Below are positions 24,181-31,563 of a DNA stretch of 45,532 nucleotides, piece after piece. Position 1 is the first letter of the stretch; each line of letters begins with the position of its first letter. Both the position numbers and the translations under genes were made by a program. Where the stretch lies: positions 1 through 45,532 of the forward strand of contig JADZFO010000018.1 of the NCBI GenBank assembly GCA_020849855.1. The letters run 5' to 3'. A model generated the notes under the pieces. The model saw nothing but the letters and a program-made list of their open reading frames with translations. It ran no database searches and was not told the DNA's origin. This DNA is from a bacterium. Lineage in GTDB: Bacteria > 4484-113 > JAFGCY01.

Positions 24181-24705
24181 GTGACGCCCTGGCCCGCCCT
24201 GAGAACGCTGCTGCTCTGTCTGGCGCTTATGCTGCTGCTTAGCCTTTGCGCCTGTCGCGAGCGACCGGCCGGGCCGCCGGCTGAATATCCGCCGCACTGG
24301 CCCCTGCCCCAGCTCAGCGCGCCGCCCGGCGCCACCGCTGCCCGGATGAGCCAGTTCGGCGAGGACTTTGATGCCTGCAGCATTGAATCGCCAGGGCACT
24401 TCAAGGACGCCGCGGGCCGGCCGCAGGAGGACCTGTATGGCCTGGGTTTTGCCTGCCCTGCGCCCTGGCCACAGGTCCGCGCGCACATACTGGCCTGTAT
24501 GGGGGAGAGCTACAGCATCAGCCTGGATGATAGCCGCGAGCGCTACCGCGGGCTGAACCTTGAGAGCCGCGATGGGCGCTTTCGGGTCCAGCTATCCGGC
24601 ATGCGGGGGCAGGAGGACACGGAGTTCAGGTATGAGCTTCTGGTGCTGGAGAAGCTGCAGGCGCAGGCAGAAGCGGTTGGAAAAAGCGGCAGTGCGGCCA
24701 GGTGA
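24181..24705 (+). CDS. Hypothetical small lipoprotein
   Basis: A 174-residue product. The GTG start at 24181 is placed by TACAAT six bases upstream; the frame continues upstream but without a signal. The signal peptide (LLLCLALMLLLSLCAC) ends in a lipobox with Cys25 as the lipidated residue. The mature part has three further Cys residues and a C-terminal strand-rich segment (SGMRGQEDTEFRYELLVLEKL). No family recognised. An earlier long frame that begins at 23749 overlaps the neighbouring gene and is rejected. Confidence 0.7.
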   Translation: MTPWPALRTLLLCLALMLLLSLCACRERPAGPPAEYPPHWPLPQLSAPPGATAARMSQFGEDFDACSIESPGHFKDAAGRPQEDLYGLGFACPAPWPQVRAHILACMGESYSISLDDSRERYRGLNLESRDGRFRVQLSGMRGQEDTEFRYELLVLEKLQAQAEAVGKSGSAAR

Positions 24706-25024
24706 GACTGGGCCGCGCAGTTTCTGAGACTGGCGGCCGGGCTTTCGCAGGGGCCCGCGCGCTGTTACACTAGAAAACATTAAGGCGGCCGGCATTGCTG
24801 CCAGCCGCCCCGTCTGTGAGGGGAAATAGCAATTCCCTGGCGCCCGCCTGAGGTGGGGCACCTCAGCCCGGCAGCCCGGCTTCCTCTGCCCGGCTGCCTG
24901 GCGCGCCCCGCCCATGGCGGGCGTTGCCATTACAGGCTGGGCGCACGCTGTGCGCCCCTGCATCTGCCATCTTTCAATGCGGACTGGAAGCCCGCGCTGC
25001 AGATAGCCGGAGCCCTCGCCTCGG
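24706..25024. other. Hairpin-rich intergenic region without a gene
   Basis: The region lies between convergent genes. It contains TACACT (24766-24771), then a stem with GGCGGC and GCCGCC arms (about 24784-24810), GGG...CCC around 24820-24838, a CTGAGGTG/CACCTCAG palindrome (about 24849-24868), CGCCCATGGCGGGCG (about 24908-24922) and the palindrome at 24939-24958. It may hold terminators or a small RNA; neither is proven. Confidence 0.5.
24939..24958. repeat. GGGCGCAC palindrome
   Basis: GGGCGCACGCTGTGCGCCCC, arms perfectly complementary; differs from 23500-23519 in the loop only and shares the following CTGCA. Lies 66 bases past the stop of the minus-strand gene 25025-25987. Confidence 0.6.
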
Positions 25025-25987
25025 CTAAGCGGTCTGAGCCTGCTCTTCGACCTTGCGCCAGGAGAGGCTGAAGTGGGCCACGTTCTGGTCCAGCTGGATC
25101 TCCACCTGACGCGGGTTAGTGCCCCAGTCCTCGGAGGCGGCGCCTTCCTCGTCCAGTTTCAGGCCGTACTTCTCAAAGTTGTTCGCGCTGAGGTTCTCGC
25201 GGCCGATCACGCGCACCGCGAAGTCGTGCGGCACTTTCACCTGCACATCGCCGGCGTTGTTGCGAATCCGCAGCAGCACCCGTTCGCAGCCCGAACCGAG
25301 CTGCATCTTCACTGAGCCGGCATTGTTCTCCAGCAGCATGTCCTCGATGCGCAGGGCGCTGAGATCCAGGCTGGCGTCCGAGGCCGCGCTTTGCAGCACC
25401 AGGCTGTAGCTCGGCTGCGGGCTGAGCTCGATGCCGCAGCGGCCCAGGCCATGGCGCAGGGCCGCTTCGGCCTGGCCGTCCTGGAAGGTCGTGATCAGCA
25501 CCGGCTGCTCCTGGACCTTGCGGGCCTTGATGGAGATCAGCGGTGTGTCAACATCACCGGCCTTCAGCTTCAGGCTGGCCGCCTGCAGCTCCATCTTCAG
25601 GTTGCAGTGCTCAACGCCCTCGGCGCCGGGGCCCTCGACTTCATAGTCATGCAGCTCGAGGTACTTGCCGGCCTTGGTGCTTTTCAGGCGGCTGTAGCCC
25701 GTGCGGGCCACCTCACCCAGGTTGTGCTTCAGCTCGACATACATGTCGCCCAGGCCGCCCAGATTGATCCGGGGGATCTTCAGGCTGGGCAGGGGCAGCT
25801 CGACATTGATCTTGCCGCGGTGGCCGGGATGGCCGTGCATGCCCTGGCCCGGGCCGGGCATCGAAGCGCCCTGCACAGGGCCGCGGCGCTCTGCGGCGCC
25901 CAGCGCCTCCAGCAAGCGGACACCCTCTTCAGCGGAGATGACACCATTGGCCACCATCTCCAGAACTTTCAACCTTTCCTCGCTCAT
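25025..25987 (-). CDS. SHOCT-like/DUF4097-like protein
   Basis: A 320-residue product. Its first 35 residues (MSEERLKVLEMVANGVISAEEGVRLLEAL) are a SHOCT-like helical hairpin of the type K.L.M...G.IS.EE...LL. After a Gly/His/Pro linker, residues 80-310 form a right-handed or adhesin-like beta domain with many short strands (LLENNAGSVKMQL, RIRNNAGDVQVKVP), as in DUF4097/DUF2154 proteins. No signal peptide is present. The start ATG 25987 is preceded by AAGGGG; a longer frame exists but runs into the spacer. It is the last gene of a three-gene operon with a DUF2089 regulator, so it is probably part of an envelope- or stress-sensing circuit (inference). Confidence 0.72.
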   Translation of the reverse strand: MSEERLKVLEMVANGVISAEEGVRLLEALGAAERRGPVQGASMPGPGQGMHGHPGHRGKINVELPLPSLKIPRINLGGLGDMYVELKHNLGEVARTGYSRLKSTKAGKYLELHDYEVEGPGAEGVEHCNLKMELQAASLKLKAGDVDTPLISIKARKVQEQPVLITTFQDGQAEAALRHGLGRCGIELSPQPSYSLVLQSAASDASLDLSALRIEDMLLENNAGSVKMQLGSGCERVLLRIRNNAGDVQVKVPHDFAVRVIGRENLSANNFEKYGLKLDEEGAASEDWGTNPRQVEIQLDQNVAHFSLSWRKVEEQAQTA

Positions 25988-26060
25988 AAACCCCTTCTTT
26001 GCGCCACGGGCGCAGCAATCTTCCTTCCAATCCCAACCCGGCGGCCGGCCCAGCTGAAGG

Positions 26061-26345
26061 CTAGGCGGCCGCGATAAAGGCAAAGGCATCTTCAAGCGCG
26101 GCCTGCGGCTCGAGGCCACGGCGCAGCCAGACATGCAGCTCGCCGTCCGCCTCCGCCGCCGCATCCGGGCCCTGCTCGAGGCCGCCGAAGGCGCGGTCAA
26201 TCTCCCAGCCCTGGGCCGCGAGGCGTCTCAGCTCCGCGCGCAGGCTGGCCAGCTCCATGGCGCCGGCGCTGAGCAAACGGTACTCCCAGCGCCGGCCCTC
26301 ACGGTCCGTAAATTCTTCATGCCCCGCAGGGCCCTTGGACAGCAT
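26061..26345 (-). CDS. Small DUF4177-like protein
   Basis: A 94-residue cytoplasmic protein. WEYRLLSAG...ASLRAELRRLAAQGWEID matches the DUF4177 pattern (YKV......L...LN.LG.EGWEL). GGGAG lies upstream of the ATG at 26345. It sits 28 bases after the DUF2089 gene and 73 bases before the SHOCT-like gene, all on the same strand, so an operon is likely. Function unknown. Confidence 0.65.
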   Translation of the reverse strand: MLSKGPAGHEEFTDREGRRWEYRLLSAGAMELASLRAELRRLAAQGWEIDRAFGGLEQGPDAAAEADGELHVWLRRGLEPQAALEDAFAFIAAA

Positions 26346-26373
26346 TTCTCAACTCCCATAAATCCGAGGCGGC

Positions 26374-26769
26374 TCAGGACTGCCCGCGCAGGGCAGCTGC
26401 CGCCTCTTCAACAGTAATCTCGCCGCGCTCCAGCGCCGCCAGCACATCCACCCGGCTGCCCGCGGACGAGGCGGATTCCTCGACCGTGCTCAGGCGCAGC
26501 TGCTCGATCAGGGCATCGAGGCGGCCGCGCACCGTGGGATAGCTCAGACCCAGCACGCCTTCCACTTCCTTCAGGTTGCCCCGGCAGGCCAGGAAGACGC
26601 GCAGGAAGTCCAGCTTGTCCTGCGGCAGGCGGGCGAACTCGTTCGCCACGAACTCGCCGGTCAGCTCTGTGCCACATTCCCCGCACTTGAGGTGCGACAC
26701 ATAGAGCGGGCCGGTGCAGACCGGGCACTCGCTGATCAGGCGGTTGCGTTTGAGTCGCGCTTCGCTCAT
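26374..26769 (-). CDS. DUF2089 family zinc-ribbon/HTH regulator
   Basis: A 131-residue protein. Residues 15-32 hold a zinc ribbon of two CxxC pairs (Cys15, Cys18, Cys29, Cys32). Residues about 48-90 form the DUF2089 helix-turn-helix region (LPQDKLDFLRVFLACRGNLKEVEGVLGLSYPTVRGRL). The last 25 residues (VLAALERGEITVEEAAAALRG) are a SHOCT-like hairpin, the same kind as at the start of the third gene in the operon. DUF2089 proteins are presumed DNA-binding regulators. The start is fixed by a perfect promoter nine bases upstream. The longer frame to 26859 would begin upstream of that promoter and is rejected. Confidence 0.85.
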   Translation of the reverse strand: MSEARLKRNRLISECPVCTGPLYVSHLKCGECGTELTGEFVANEFARLPQDKLDFLRVFLACRGNLKEVEGVLGLSYPTVRGRLDALIEQLRLSTVEESASSAGSRVDVLAALERGEITVEEAAAALRGQS

Positions 26770-26778
26770 CTTACGGCG

Positions 26779-26807
26779 ATAATAGCTTGATGCCTTGTGA
26801 ATGTCAA
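26779..26807 (-). promoter_or_regulatory. Consensus sigma70 promoter of the DUF2089 operon
   Basis: Minus strand: TTGACA (26807-26802), exactly 17 bases, TATTAT (26784-26779), then nine bases to the ATG at 26769. This is the clearest demonstration in the window that a start-proximal -10 box belongs to a real promoter and that the mRNA is leaderless or nearly so. The following 26808-27011 gap is AT-rich and shows no gene. Confidence 0.8.
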
Positions 26808-27011
26808 GTGCAGCTGCGATAAAGCTGACACTCGTCTTCACAATCTCTAAGGCTATCATGCAAGAAGTGTAACACGAATTTTAGAAAACGCAAGAGCTGA
26901 AACGGCAAAATGCGCAGAATTTCTGCTGCTGGCCTTAAGGAAAGTGAAGGCGGGCCTTAATAATCCTAAAGCGGGCGCCATTGCCGGAGAGGTACAGCGG
27001 CCAGGCGGGGC

Positions 27012-28733
27012 TCAGAGCACGATGAGCTGATGCTCCCAGCAGGGGAAGTCCAGGCGCTGCTCCAGCTGCGAGATCAGGCCAAAGCCGCTGCGGGGCAGGA
27101 AGGAGCTGAGCCCCAGCACACGCTCCTGCGGGGCGCTGCGGGGATAGAGCTGCGCAGCGACCAGGGCGATGCGCCGCAGACGGCTCTCGCTGCGCTGCTT
27201 GAGCACGTTGTCGATCTTCTTTTGCAGGCTTTCGACGTGCTTGATCAGGTTGGAGCGCAGGGTTTCGAAGGTCAGCTCCAGGTTCGGGTCAAGCTTGACC
27301 GCCTCAGCCTTGAGCCGTGCTTCGGCGCTGTGCAGGGCGTCAAGGTAGTGCTGGATCGCCGCTTCGATCTCCTCAGGGCGCTCGCCAGAGACCGCGCGGC
27401 CGGCGAGCTCCTGTGGGGCGGCGTAGAAGTCCGGCAGCTCCCAGCCCAGCTCGTCCAGCAACTCGGCGCTCTTTTGCGGCAGCAGGGAAGCCGAGGCGCG
27501 CAGGAAGGCCGGGGCCATGTGCGGGCCGCGGCCGGCGGCGCGGTGCAGCTCAAAGACGGCGGTGGTCTGAGCGCGGTAGGCGATCTCGGCCGCGCCGCCG
27601 ATGAAGGCCGCGGGCGGGATAAGCAGGTTCTGCTGCAGGGGCCGCAGCATCACGCCGGGGACGAAACGGCCGGGGGCGCTGTCCACCAGGGCCAGCAGCT
27701 CGTCCAGGCTGAAACACTGCTCCGTGCCCCGCAGGATGAAGCCCTCGCCGGAGCGGCTGATCTTCTGCCGCCTGCCCTGCTCGCTGAGCAGGAAGAGGCT
27801 GGTGTCGCCGGGGAGCTGCTCGACCTGCAGGGGATAACCCGCGGACTTGAGCAGCGCATTGCGCGCGGTCAGGGCCGCCTCGCTGGCGGCCGCGTGCTCC
27901 AGCTCGGCGCGCAGCAGGGGCCGCATGAAGGCCATCAGCGTCGGGTCCTGGGGGTCAAGCAGCACCAGCCCTGTGCAGTCGAAGATACGCGCCATGAAGC
28001 GCGCGAAGCCCAGCAGCATGCCGCCGGGGCCGGCAAGAGCCTCGGGCGAGCCGTAGTCCTCGCGCAGAGCCGCCAGCACTTCCTCGCGATACTCGCCGCC
28101 GGGCAGGACATCTTCCAGCGCGGCCAGAGCCTGCTCCAGCGCCGGGCCGACACTACGCGAAGCGACAGTAAAGCCCGCCTCGCCCTCGGCTTCCGGCGGC
28201 AGCGAGAGCTCCTGCACATTGCCGGCGCGGTCGAGGATGAAGCTGCGGCGGACCTCCTCGAAGTCGTGGTCGGATGAAGCCATCCAGAACATCGGCACGA
28301 AGCGATAGCCGGGATAGCGCTGCTCAAGCTGGCGCGCCAGCCTGATTGCGGCGATGGCCTTGAGCTGGGTATAGAGCGGGCCGCCGAAGAGGCCAACCTG
28401 CTGGCCGGTGACGATGGCGTAGGTGCGCGGGTCCTTGAGCGCCAGGCAGGCCTCCAGCGCGGCAGCATTGCCGCCGGGCAGATGCCCGCCCCAGCGCTGC
28501 TGCTGCGCGGCCAGCGCCTCCGCCGCCGCGCTGCGATGGGCCGTCAGCTCCGGCGCCAGGGCATCCAGCTCGCTGAGCCGCGCGTCAAAGCAGCTTAGCT
28601 GGCCGGCGCCGTCCAGCGCATGCGGGTCGTAGGCGAAGAAGTCACTGACCTTCCTGAAGGCGCCGGGATCGGCATAGTCTCGGATGAAAGCCGAGCTGCT
28701 GGCCAGCTGGTCAAGGGGAATACGGGTCTGCAC
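27012..28733 (-). CDS. bshC: Bacillithiol biosynthesis cysteine-adding enzyme BshC
   Basis: BshC adds cysteine to glucosaminyl-malate in the last step of bacillithiol synthesis. The product is 573 residues (family about 530-550). Family marks: the N-terminal SAFIRDY segment, TGQQVGLFGGPLYTQLKAI near residues 108-126, FWMASSDHDFEE near 147-158 and the C-terminal region QKKIDNVLKQR with P..R.QER near 535-545. GTG 28733 is chosen since TACAAT lies seven bases upstream. bshA and bshB are not in the window. The -35 region of this gene falls in the TTAGCCA heptamer array, so the cassette next door may have altered its promoter. Confidence 0.92.
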   Translation of the reverse strand: MQTRIPLDQLASSSAFIRDYADPGAFRKVSDFFAYDPHALDGAGQLSCFDARLSELDALAPELTAHRSAAAEALAAQQQRWGGHLPGGNAAALEACLALKDPRTYAIVTGQQVGLFGGPLYTQLKAIAAIRLARQLEQRYPGYRFVPMFWMASSDHDFEEVRRSFILDRAGNVQELSLPPEAEGEAGFTVASRSVGPALEQALAALEDVLPGGEYREEVLAALREDYGSPEALAGPGGMLLGFARFMARIFDCTGLVLLDPQDPTLMAFMRPLLRAELEHAAASEAALTARNALLKSAGYPLQVEQLPGDTSLFLLSEQGRRQKISRSGEGFILRGTEQCFSLDELLALVDSAPGRFVPGVMLRPLQQNLLIPPAAFIGGAAEIAYRAQTTAVFELHRAAGRGPHMAPAFLRASASLLPQKSAELLDELGWELPDFYAAPQELAGRAVSGERPEEIEAAIQHYLDALHSAEARLKAEAVKLDPNLELTFETLRSNLIKHVESLQKKIDNVLKQRSESRLRRIALVAAQLYPRSAPQERVLGLSSFLPRSGFGLISQLEQRLDFPCWEHQLIVL

Positions 28734-28740
28734 GCCGGGG

Positions 28741-28746
28741 ATTGTA
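28741..28746 (-). promoter_or_regulatory. -10 element of bshC
   Basis: TACAAT on the minus strand with seven bases to the GTG start; the expected -35 area overlaps the heptamer array at 28759-28786. Confidence 0.5.
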
Positions 28747-28758
28747 GATCAGGGGAGA

Positions 28759-28786
28759 TGGCAAATGGCTAATGGCTAATGGCTAA
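28759..28786 (+). repeat. Left TGGCTAA heptamer array of the four-helix-bundle cassette
   Basis: TGGCAAA followed by three perfect TGGCTAA units. Its reverse complement forms the array at 29228-29276 on the other side of the gene. Confidence 0.9.
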
Positions 28787-28801
28787 TGGGAAAACACAGA
28801 A

Positions 28802-28830
28802 TTGACAGATATACAGTATTAATATATATA
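28802..28830 (+). promoter_or_regulatory. Promoter of the four-helix-bundle gene
   Basis: TTGACA (28802-28807), 17-base spacer, TATATA (28825-28830), then six bases to the ATG at 28837. Consensus spacing and the leaderless pattern, only 15 bases from the left heptamer array, so the cassette carries its own promoter. Confidence 0.7.
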
Positions 28831-28836
28831 CTTGGC

Positions 28837-29238
28837 ATGACAACGGAGGAGATGCTGGATCGCACACTTCAGTTCGCCGCGAGAGTTGTACGTCTGGCTG
28901 GCAAGCTACCGAACAGAGTAGAGGGCTGGGTCATCGGGAAGCAGGTACTGAGAAGTGCAACCTCGATTGGTGCAAACTATCGCGAAGCACAGCGGGCAAG
29001 AAGCAGGTCTGAGTTCTATTCCAAGATTCAGATCTGCCTTCAGGAAGCCGAAGAAACTCGCTACTGGTTTCAAGTGCTTGAAGCTGGCGGATTGTTCGCA
29101 TCAAAGGAACTTGCGAATCTGCATAGCGAGGCAAGTGAGTTGGTAGCCATTTTCACCGCAATCTCCAAGAAGACTATCGCTGCAGCGAAGGTGACCAAAG
29201 CTCCTGACCCGGCAAGCGAGTCTGTCCTTAGCCATTAG
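28837..29238 (+). CDS. Four-helix bundle protein (23S rRNA intervening-sequence/S23 family)
   Basis: A 133-residue all-helical protein with the family signatures FAARVVRLAGKLP, QVLRSATSIGANYREA and CLQEAEETRYWFQVL. Members are coded in intervening sequences of 23S rRNA genes and as free genes in many genomes; they are related to Avd of diversity-generating retroelements and may bind nucleic acid. Start ATG 28837 is set by the promoter and by the usual family N-terminus; the frame's earlier ATG lies in the repeat. The last residues (SVLSH) and the stop are encoded by the right heptamer array. GC content is visibly lower than in neighbours. It is inserted between bshC and pheT with inverted arrays on both sides, which suggests a mobile or recently acquired cassette. 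Confidence 0.88.
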   Translation: MTTEEMLDRTLQFAARVVRLAGKLPNRVEGWVIGKQVLRSATSIGANYREAQRARSRSEFYSKIQICLQEAEETRYWFQVLEAGGLFASKELANLHSEASELVAIFTAISKKTIAAAKVTKAPDPASESVLSH

Positions 29239-29276
29239 CCATTAGCCATTAGCCATTAGCCATCTGCCCTTAGCCA
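29228..29276 (-). repeat. Right TTAGCCA heptamer array of the cassette
   Basis: Five perfect TTAGCCA units (29228-29262), TCTGCCC, then one more TTAGCCA (29270-29276). It contains both the stop of the four-helix-bundle gene (TAG 29236-29238) and, on the other strand, the last codons and stop of pheT (TAA 29272-29270). Confidence 0.9.
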
Positions 29277-31366
29277 TTCTCCCCCAGCAGTACGCTGAGC
29301 AGGACGACGGGCGTGGAGAGGCCGAAGCGCAGCAGGGTCTCGGGGTGCACCTCAAAGAGCTCGGCGATGCGGCGCTGGCCCTGGTAGACCGCCGCGGCGC
29401 GGCCGCGCAGGGCCGTGGGGTTGTCATCGGCGCGGTATTCGACCTGCAGAGGCCGACCATGTATCGGCCCTTCTTCGGTGCGGGCGGAGACAGACTCCGC
29501 CCCTACAAGATAGCCCAGCTCATAAAGGAGGCTGTCCAGCACGCCGCGGCCCTCGCTGTAGCCCGCGCGGCCGTGGCAGATCGCCGCGCCCAGCACGCGC
29601 AGCTCAGTTGGCCGCGGGTCGTGCGTAGTGGCGGGTCTTGACTCGCCGTCTTGCGTTACAGCATTTGTGGGCGAGTCAAGACTCGCCCCTACACTGGCCG
29701 CGGTCGGCGGAGCGCTGAGGTCGCTGCCGTACTTCACCACATCGCCCACTTCAAAGATGCGCTGGGGCAGGGGCTGGTCCATGTTCAGCGCTAGCACGCC
29801 CAGCAGCGAGGCATAGAGGTGCTCGCGCATCATCGTCTGCTCGACGCTGATCGGGTTGGCCAGGGTCACGCGCTGCAGGCTCTCTTCGCGGCGCAGGCGG
29901 GCATAGTGCTCGTTCTCGCTTGTCAGCACGAGGGACAGCACCTCGGTGAACTGCAGGCCGGTCATGACGCTGGCGGCCTTGCGCGAGAGGTTGTTCAGCG
30001 CCAGGCCCTCGCCGGCGGTGAAGCTGGGCACGAGGCTGGGCACGATGTGGTGGTAGCCGTAGGCGACGGCGATGTCCTCCACCAGATCAACCTCGTGCAT
30101 GATGTCGTTGCGGTAAGCCGCGACCGTTACCAGCAGGGGGTCGCGGTGCCCGCCGTGCACGGAGGGGAAGGAGCCGTTGGCGCCCTCGGGGTCATGCACC
30201 TCGTGGCGCATGTTGCGCAGCAGCTCAACGCAGCGTTCGCGTGAGAGCTCGAGGCCCAGCAGGCGGGCGGCATACTCCGGCCGCAGGCTGTAGGTCTCGG
30301 TGGCGAGCTCGGGGGTGAGGAGACTCTGTAGTGGCGGGTCTTGACCCGCCTCTTGCGTACTGCCCCCGACAGGAGAGGGCGAGTCAAGACTCGCCCCTAC
30401 ATGTTGCACGATCTCCACCTGCTCAATCTGGGCCTGGCCGGCGAGGTCCATCTCGACGATGGCCGTGGCCAGCAGGCTCAGCGCGCGGGTCACCACCGGC
30501 AGGTTGTGGCCGGTGACGTCAAGGAAGATGTCGCGGGTGGCGGTGGTTACCTTGCTTTCCTCGGCGTTGATCACCGGCGGCAGGCTGAGCACCACGTCAT
30601 TGGCCGCGATCAGCGCCGGCACCTCCGAGAGGCCCTCCACCAGGTGCGCGTAGGCCATGCCCTTGGGGTGCTCCTTGAGCATCTGCGCCGGGCTGACCGG
30701 CCCGCGCCAGCCCCAGAAGAGCGGCGTGAAGCTGAAGTCCTCGCGGTCGACGAGGGTATAGCGGATCGGGCTTTGCAGCTTCGACAGGTCGTAGGCGCCG
30801 AGGCTGGCGAACTTGCGGTCGCGGCACAGGGCCCAGTGCAGGTTCTCCTGCAGCTTCATCACGGCGCGCAGGCCGGAGTCGTCCAGAGTCACGTTGCGCA
30901 CGATGGCGCACTGGATGAAGGGCCGGCGATACAGCGGGTCGGCCATCCGGGGATCGACCTCGACCCGCCAGCGGCCCTCGGGTCCGGGCTGGGCAAAGCT
31001 GTACTGCGCCAGGCCGGTCTGCACGCCGAGGTAGCCGCGCAGGGCGCGGGCCAGGCCGCCGGCATCAAAGATGTCCGGCCGCACCGGCAACAGGTCGAGG
31101 CGCACAACCGTCTCTTCGCCGATCTTCTCCCAGAGATCCTCCGCCTTCTCCACCGTCCTGCCGGAAGCCTGGTCGGTCAGCGGCAGGCTTTCCGAGGGCA
31201 GGACCTCAATGACATAGTCGCTGGCGCGGCTTTTGTAGCGCAGCATGCTTGTGACGCCGTCGACGTCGCAGCCCAGCTGGTCGAGCAGCTCGGTGAGCTT
31301 CTCGTCGCTGATTTCGCTGCGCACAAGTTGGCGCAGGCGGGAGATGGAGATTCCGATGACGGGCAC
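29270..31366 (-). CDS. pheT: Phenylalanyl-tRNA synthetase beta subunit, archaeal/eukaryotic type
   Basis: With PheS this charges tRNA-Phe; the beta subunit edits and binds tRNA. The product is 698 residues. It lacks the EMAP-like and FDX-ACB ends of the ~800-residue bacterial form. Instead it has the archaeal/eukaryotic layout: DLLPVRPDIFDAGGLARALRG near 85, EHPKGMAYAHL near 245, LSLPPVINAEESKVTTATRD near 275, a B5 domain (YRNDIMHEVDLVEDIAVAYGY) near 420 and a catalytic-like core to the end. Spirochaetes have this type. Excess length comes from in-frame palindromic repeats at about 322-347, 558-581 and 620-628. GTG 31366 is supported by TAAAAT six bases upstream. pheS is not adjacent. Confidence 0.88.
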   Translation of the reverse strand: MPVIGISISRLRQLVRSEISDEKLTELLDQLGCDVDGVTSMLRYKSRASDYVIEVLPSESLPLTDQASGRTVEKAEDLWEKIGEETVVRLDLLPVRPDIFDAGGLARALRGYLGVQTGLAQYSFAQPGPEGRWRVEVDPRMADPLYRRPFIQCAIVRNVTLDDSGLRAVMKLQENLHWALCRDRKFASLGAYDLSKLQSPIRYTLVDREDFSFTPLFWGWRGPVSPAQMLKEHPKGMAYAHLVEGLSEVPALIAANDVVLSLPPVINAEESKVTTATRDIFLDVTGHNLPVVTRALSLLATAIVEMDLAGQAQIEQVEIVQHVGASLDSPSPVGGSTQEAGQDPPLQSLLTPELATETYSLRPEYAARLLGLELSRERCVELLRNMRHEVHDPEGANGSFPSVHGGHRDPLLVTVAAYRNDIMHEVDLVEDIAVAYGYHHIVPSLVPSFTAGEGLALNNLSRKAASVMTGLQFTEVLSLVLTSENEHYARLRREESLQRVTLANPISVEQTMMREHLYASLLGVLALNMDQPLPQRIFEVGDVVKYGSDLSAPPTAASVGASLDSPTNAVTQDGESRPATTHDPRPTELRVLGAAICHGRAGYSEGRGVLDSLLYELGYLVGAESVSARTEEGPIHGRPLQVEYRADDNPTALRGRAAAVYQGQRRIAELFEVHPETLLRFGLSTPVVLLSVLLGENG
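29482..29507. repeat. GTAGGGGC palindrome inside pheT
   Basis: Inverted copy with GGGCGGAGA/TCTCCGCCC-type arms and CCTACA end; encodes VGAESVSAR of PheT at residues about 620-628. Confidence 0.75.
29625..29693. repeat. Paired inverted GTAGGGGC palindromes inside pheT, copy 1
   Basis: Forward unit 29625-29647 and inverted unit 29667-29693 with a 19-base spacer containing TCTTGCGT. The whole is 69 bases, exactly 23 codons, and reads VGASLDSP...GESRPATT in PheT. Confidence 0.85.
30328..30401. repeat. Paired inverted GTAGGGGC palindromes inside pheT, copy 2
   Basis: Forward unit 30328-30350 and inverted unit 30377-30401; the spacer again starts TCTTGCGT. Read in frame as VGASLDSPSPVGG...AGQDPPLQ just before the B5 domain. 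Confidence 0.85.
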
Positions 31367-31372
31367 AAAGCT

Positions 31373-31378
31373 ATTTTA
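31373..31378 (-). promoter_or_regulatory. -10 element of pheT
   Basis: TAAAAT on the minus strand with six bases to the GTG. The GGCACAA array begins two bases upstream, so any -35 (TTGTGC every seven bases, one at a 16-base spacing) is supplied by the repeat. Confidence 0.5.
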
Positions 31379-31379
31379 A

Positions 31380-31470
31380 GGCACAAGGCACAAGGCACAA
31401 GGCACAAGGCGCAAGGCACAAGGCACAAGGCACAAGGCGCAAGGCACAAGGCGCAAGGCACAAGGCTCAA
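31380..31470 (+). repeat. GGCACAA heptamer array, 13 units
   Basis: Thirteen tandem heptamers: nine GGCACAA, three GGCGCAA and one GGCTCAA, then a degenerate GGTGAGA. It lies directly upstream of the pheT -10. Confidence 0.92.
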
Positions 31471-31563
31471 GGTGAGAGGCCCTGCCGAAGCCACAGGTCC
31501 AGCTGATCGGTCCAAGCCGAATGCAATCCGCAGTGCGGCTTCAGGCAGGCCAGTTTTTGTGAC

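Noticed and set aside
31380-31470. CRISPR array
   Set aside because: The units are seven bases, contiguous and without spacers; no cas genes in the window. A tandem heptamer repeat, not CRISPR.
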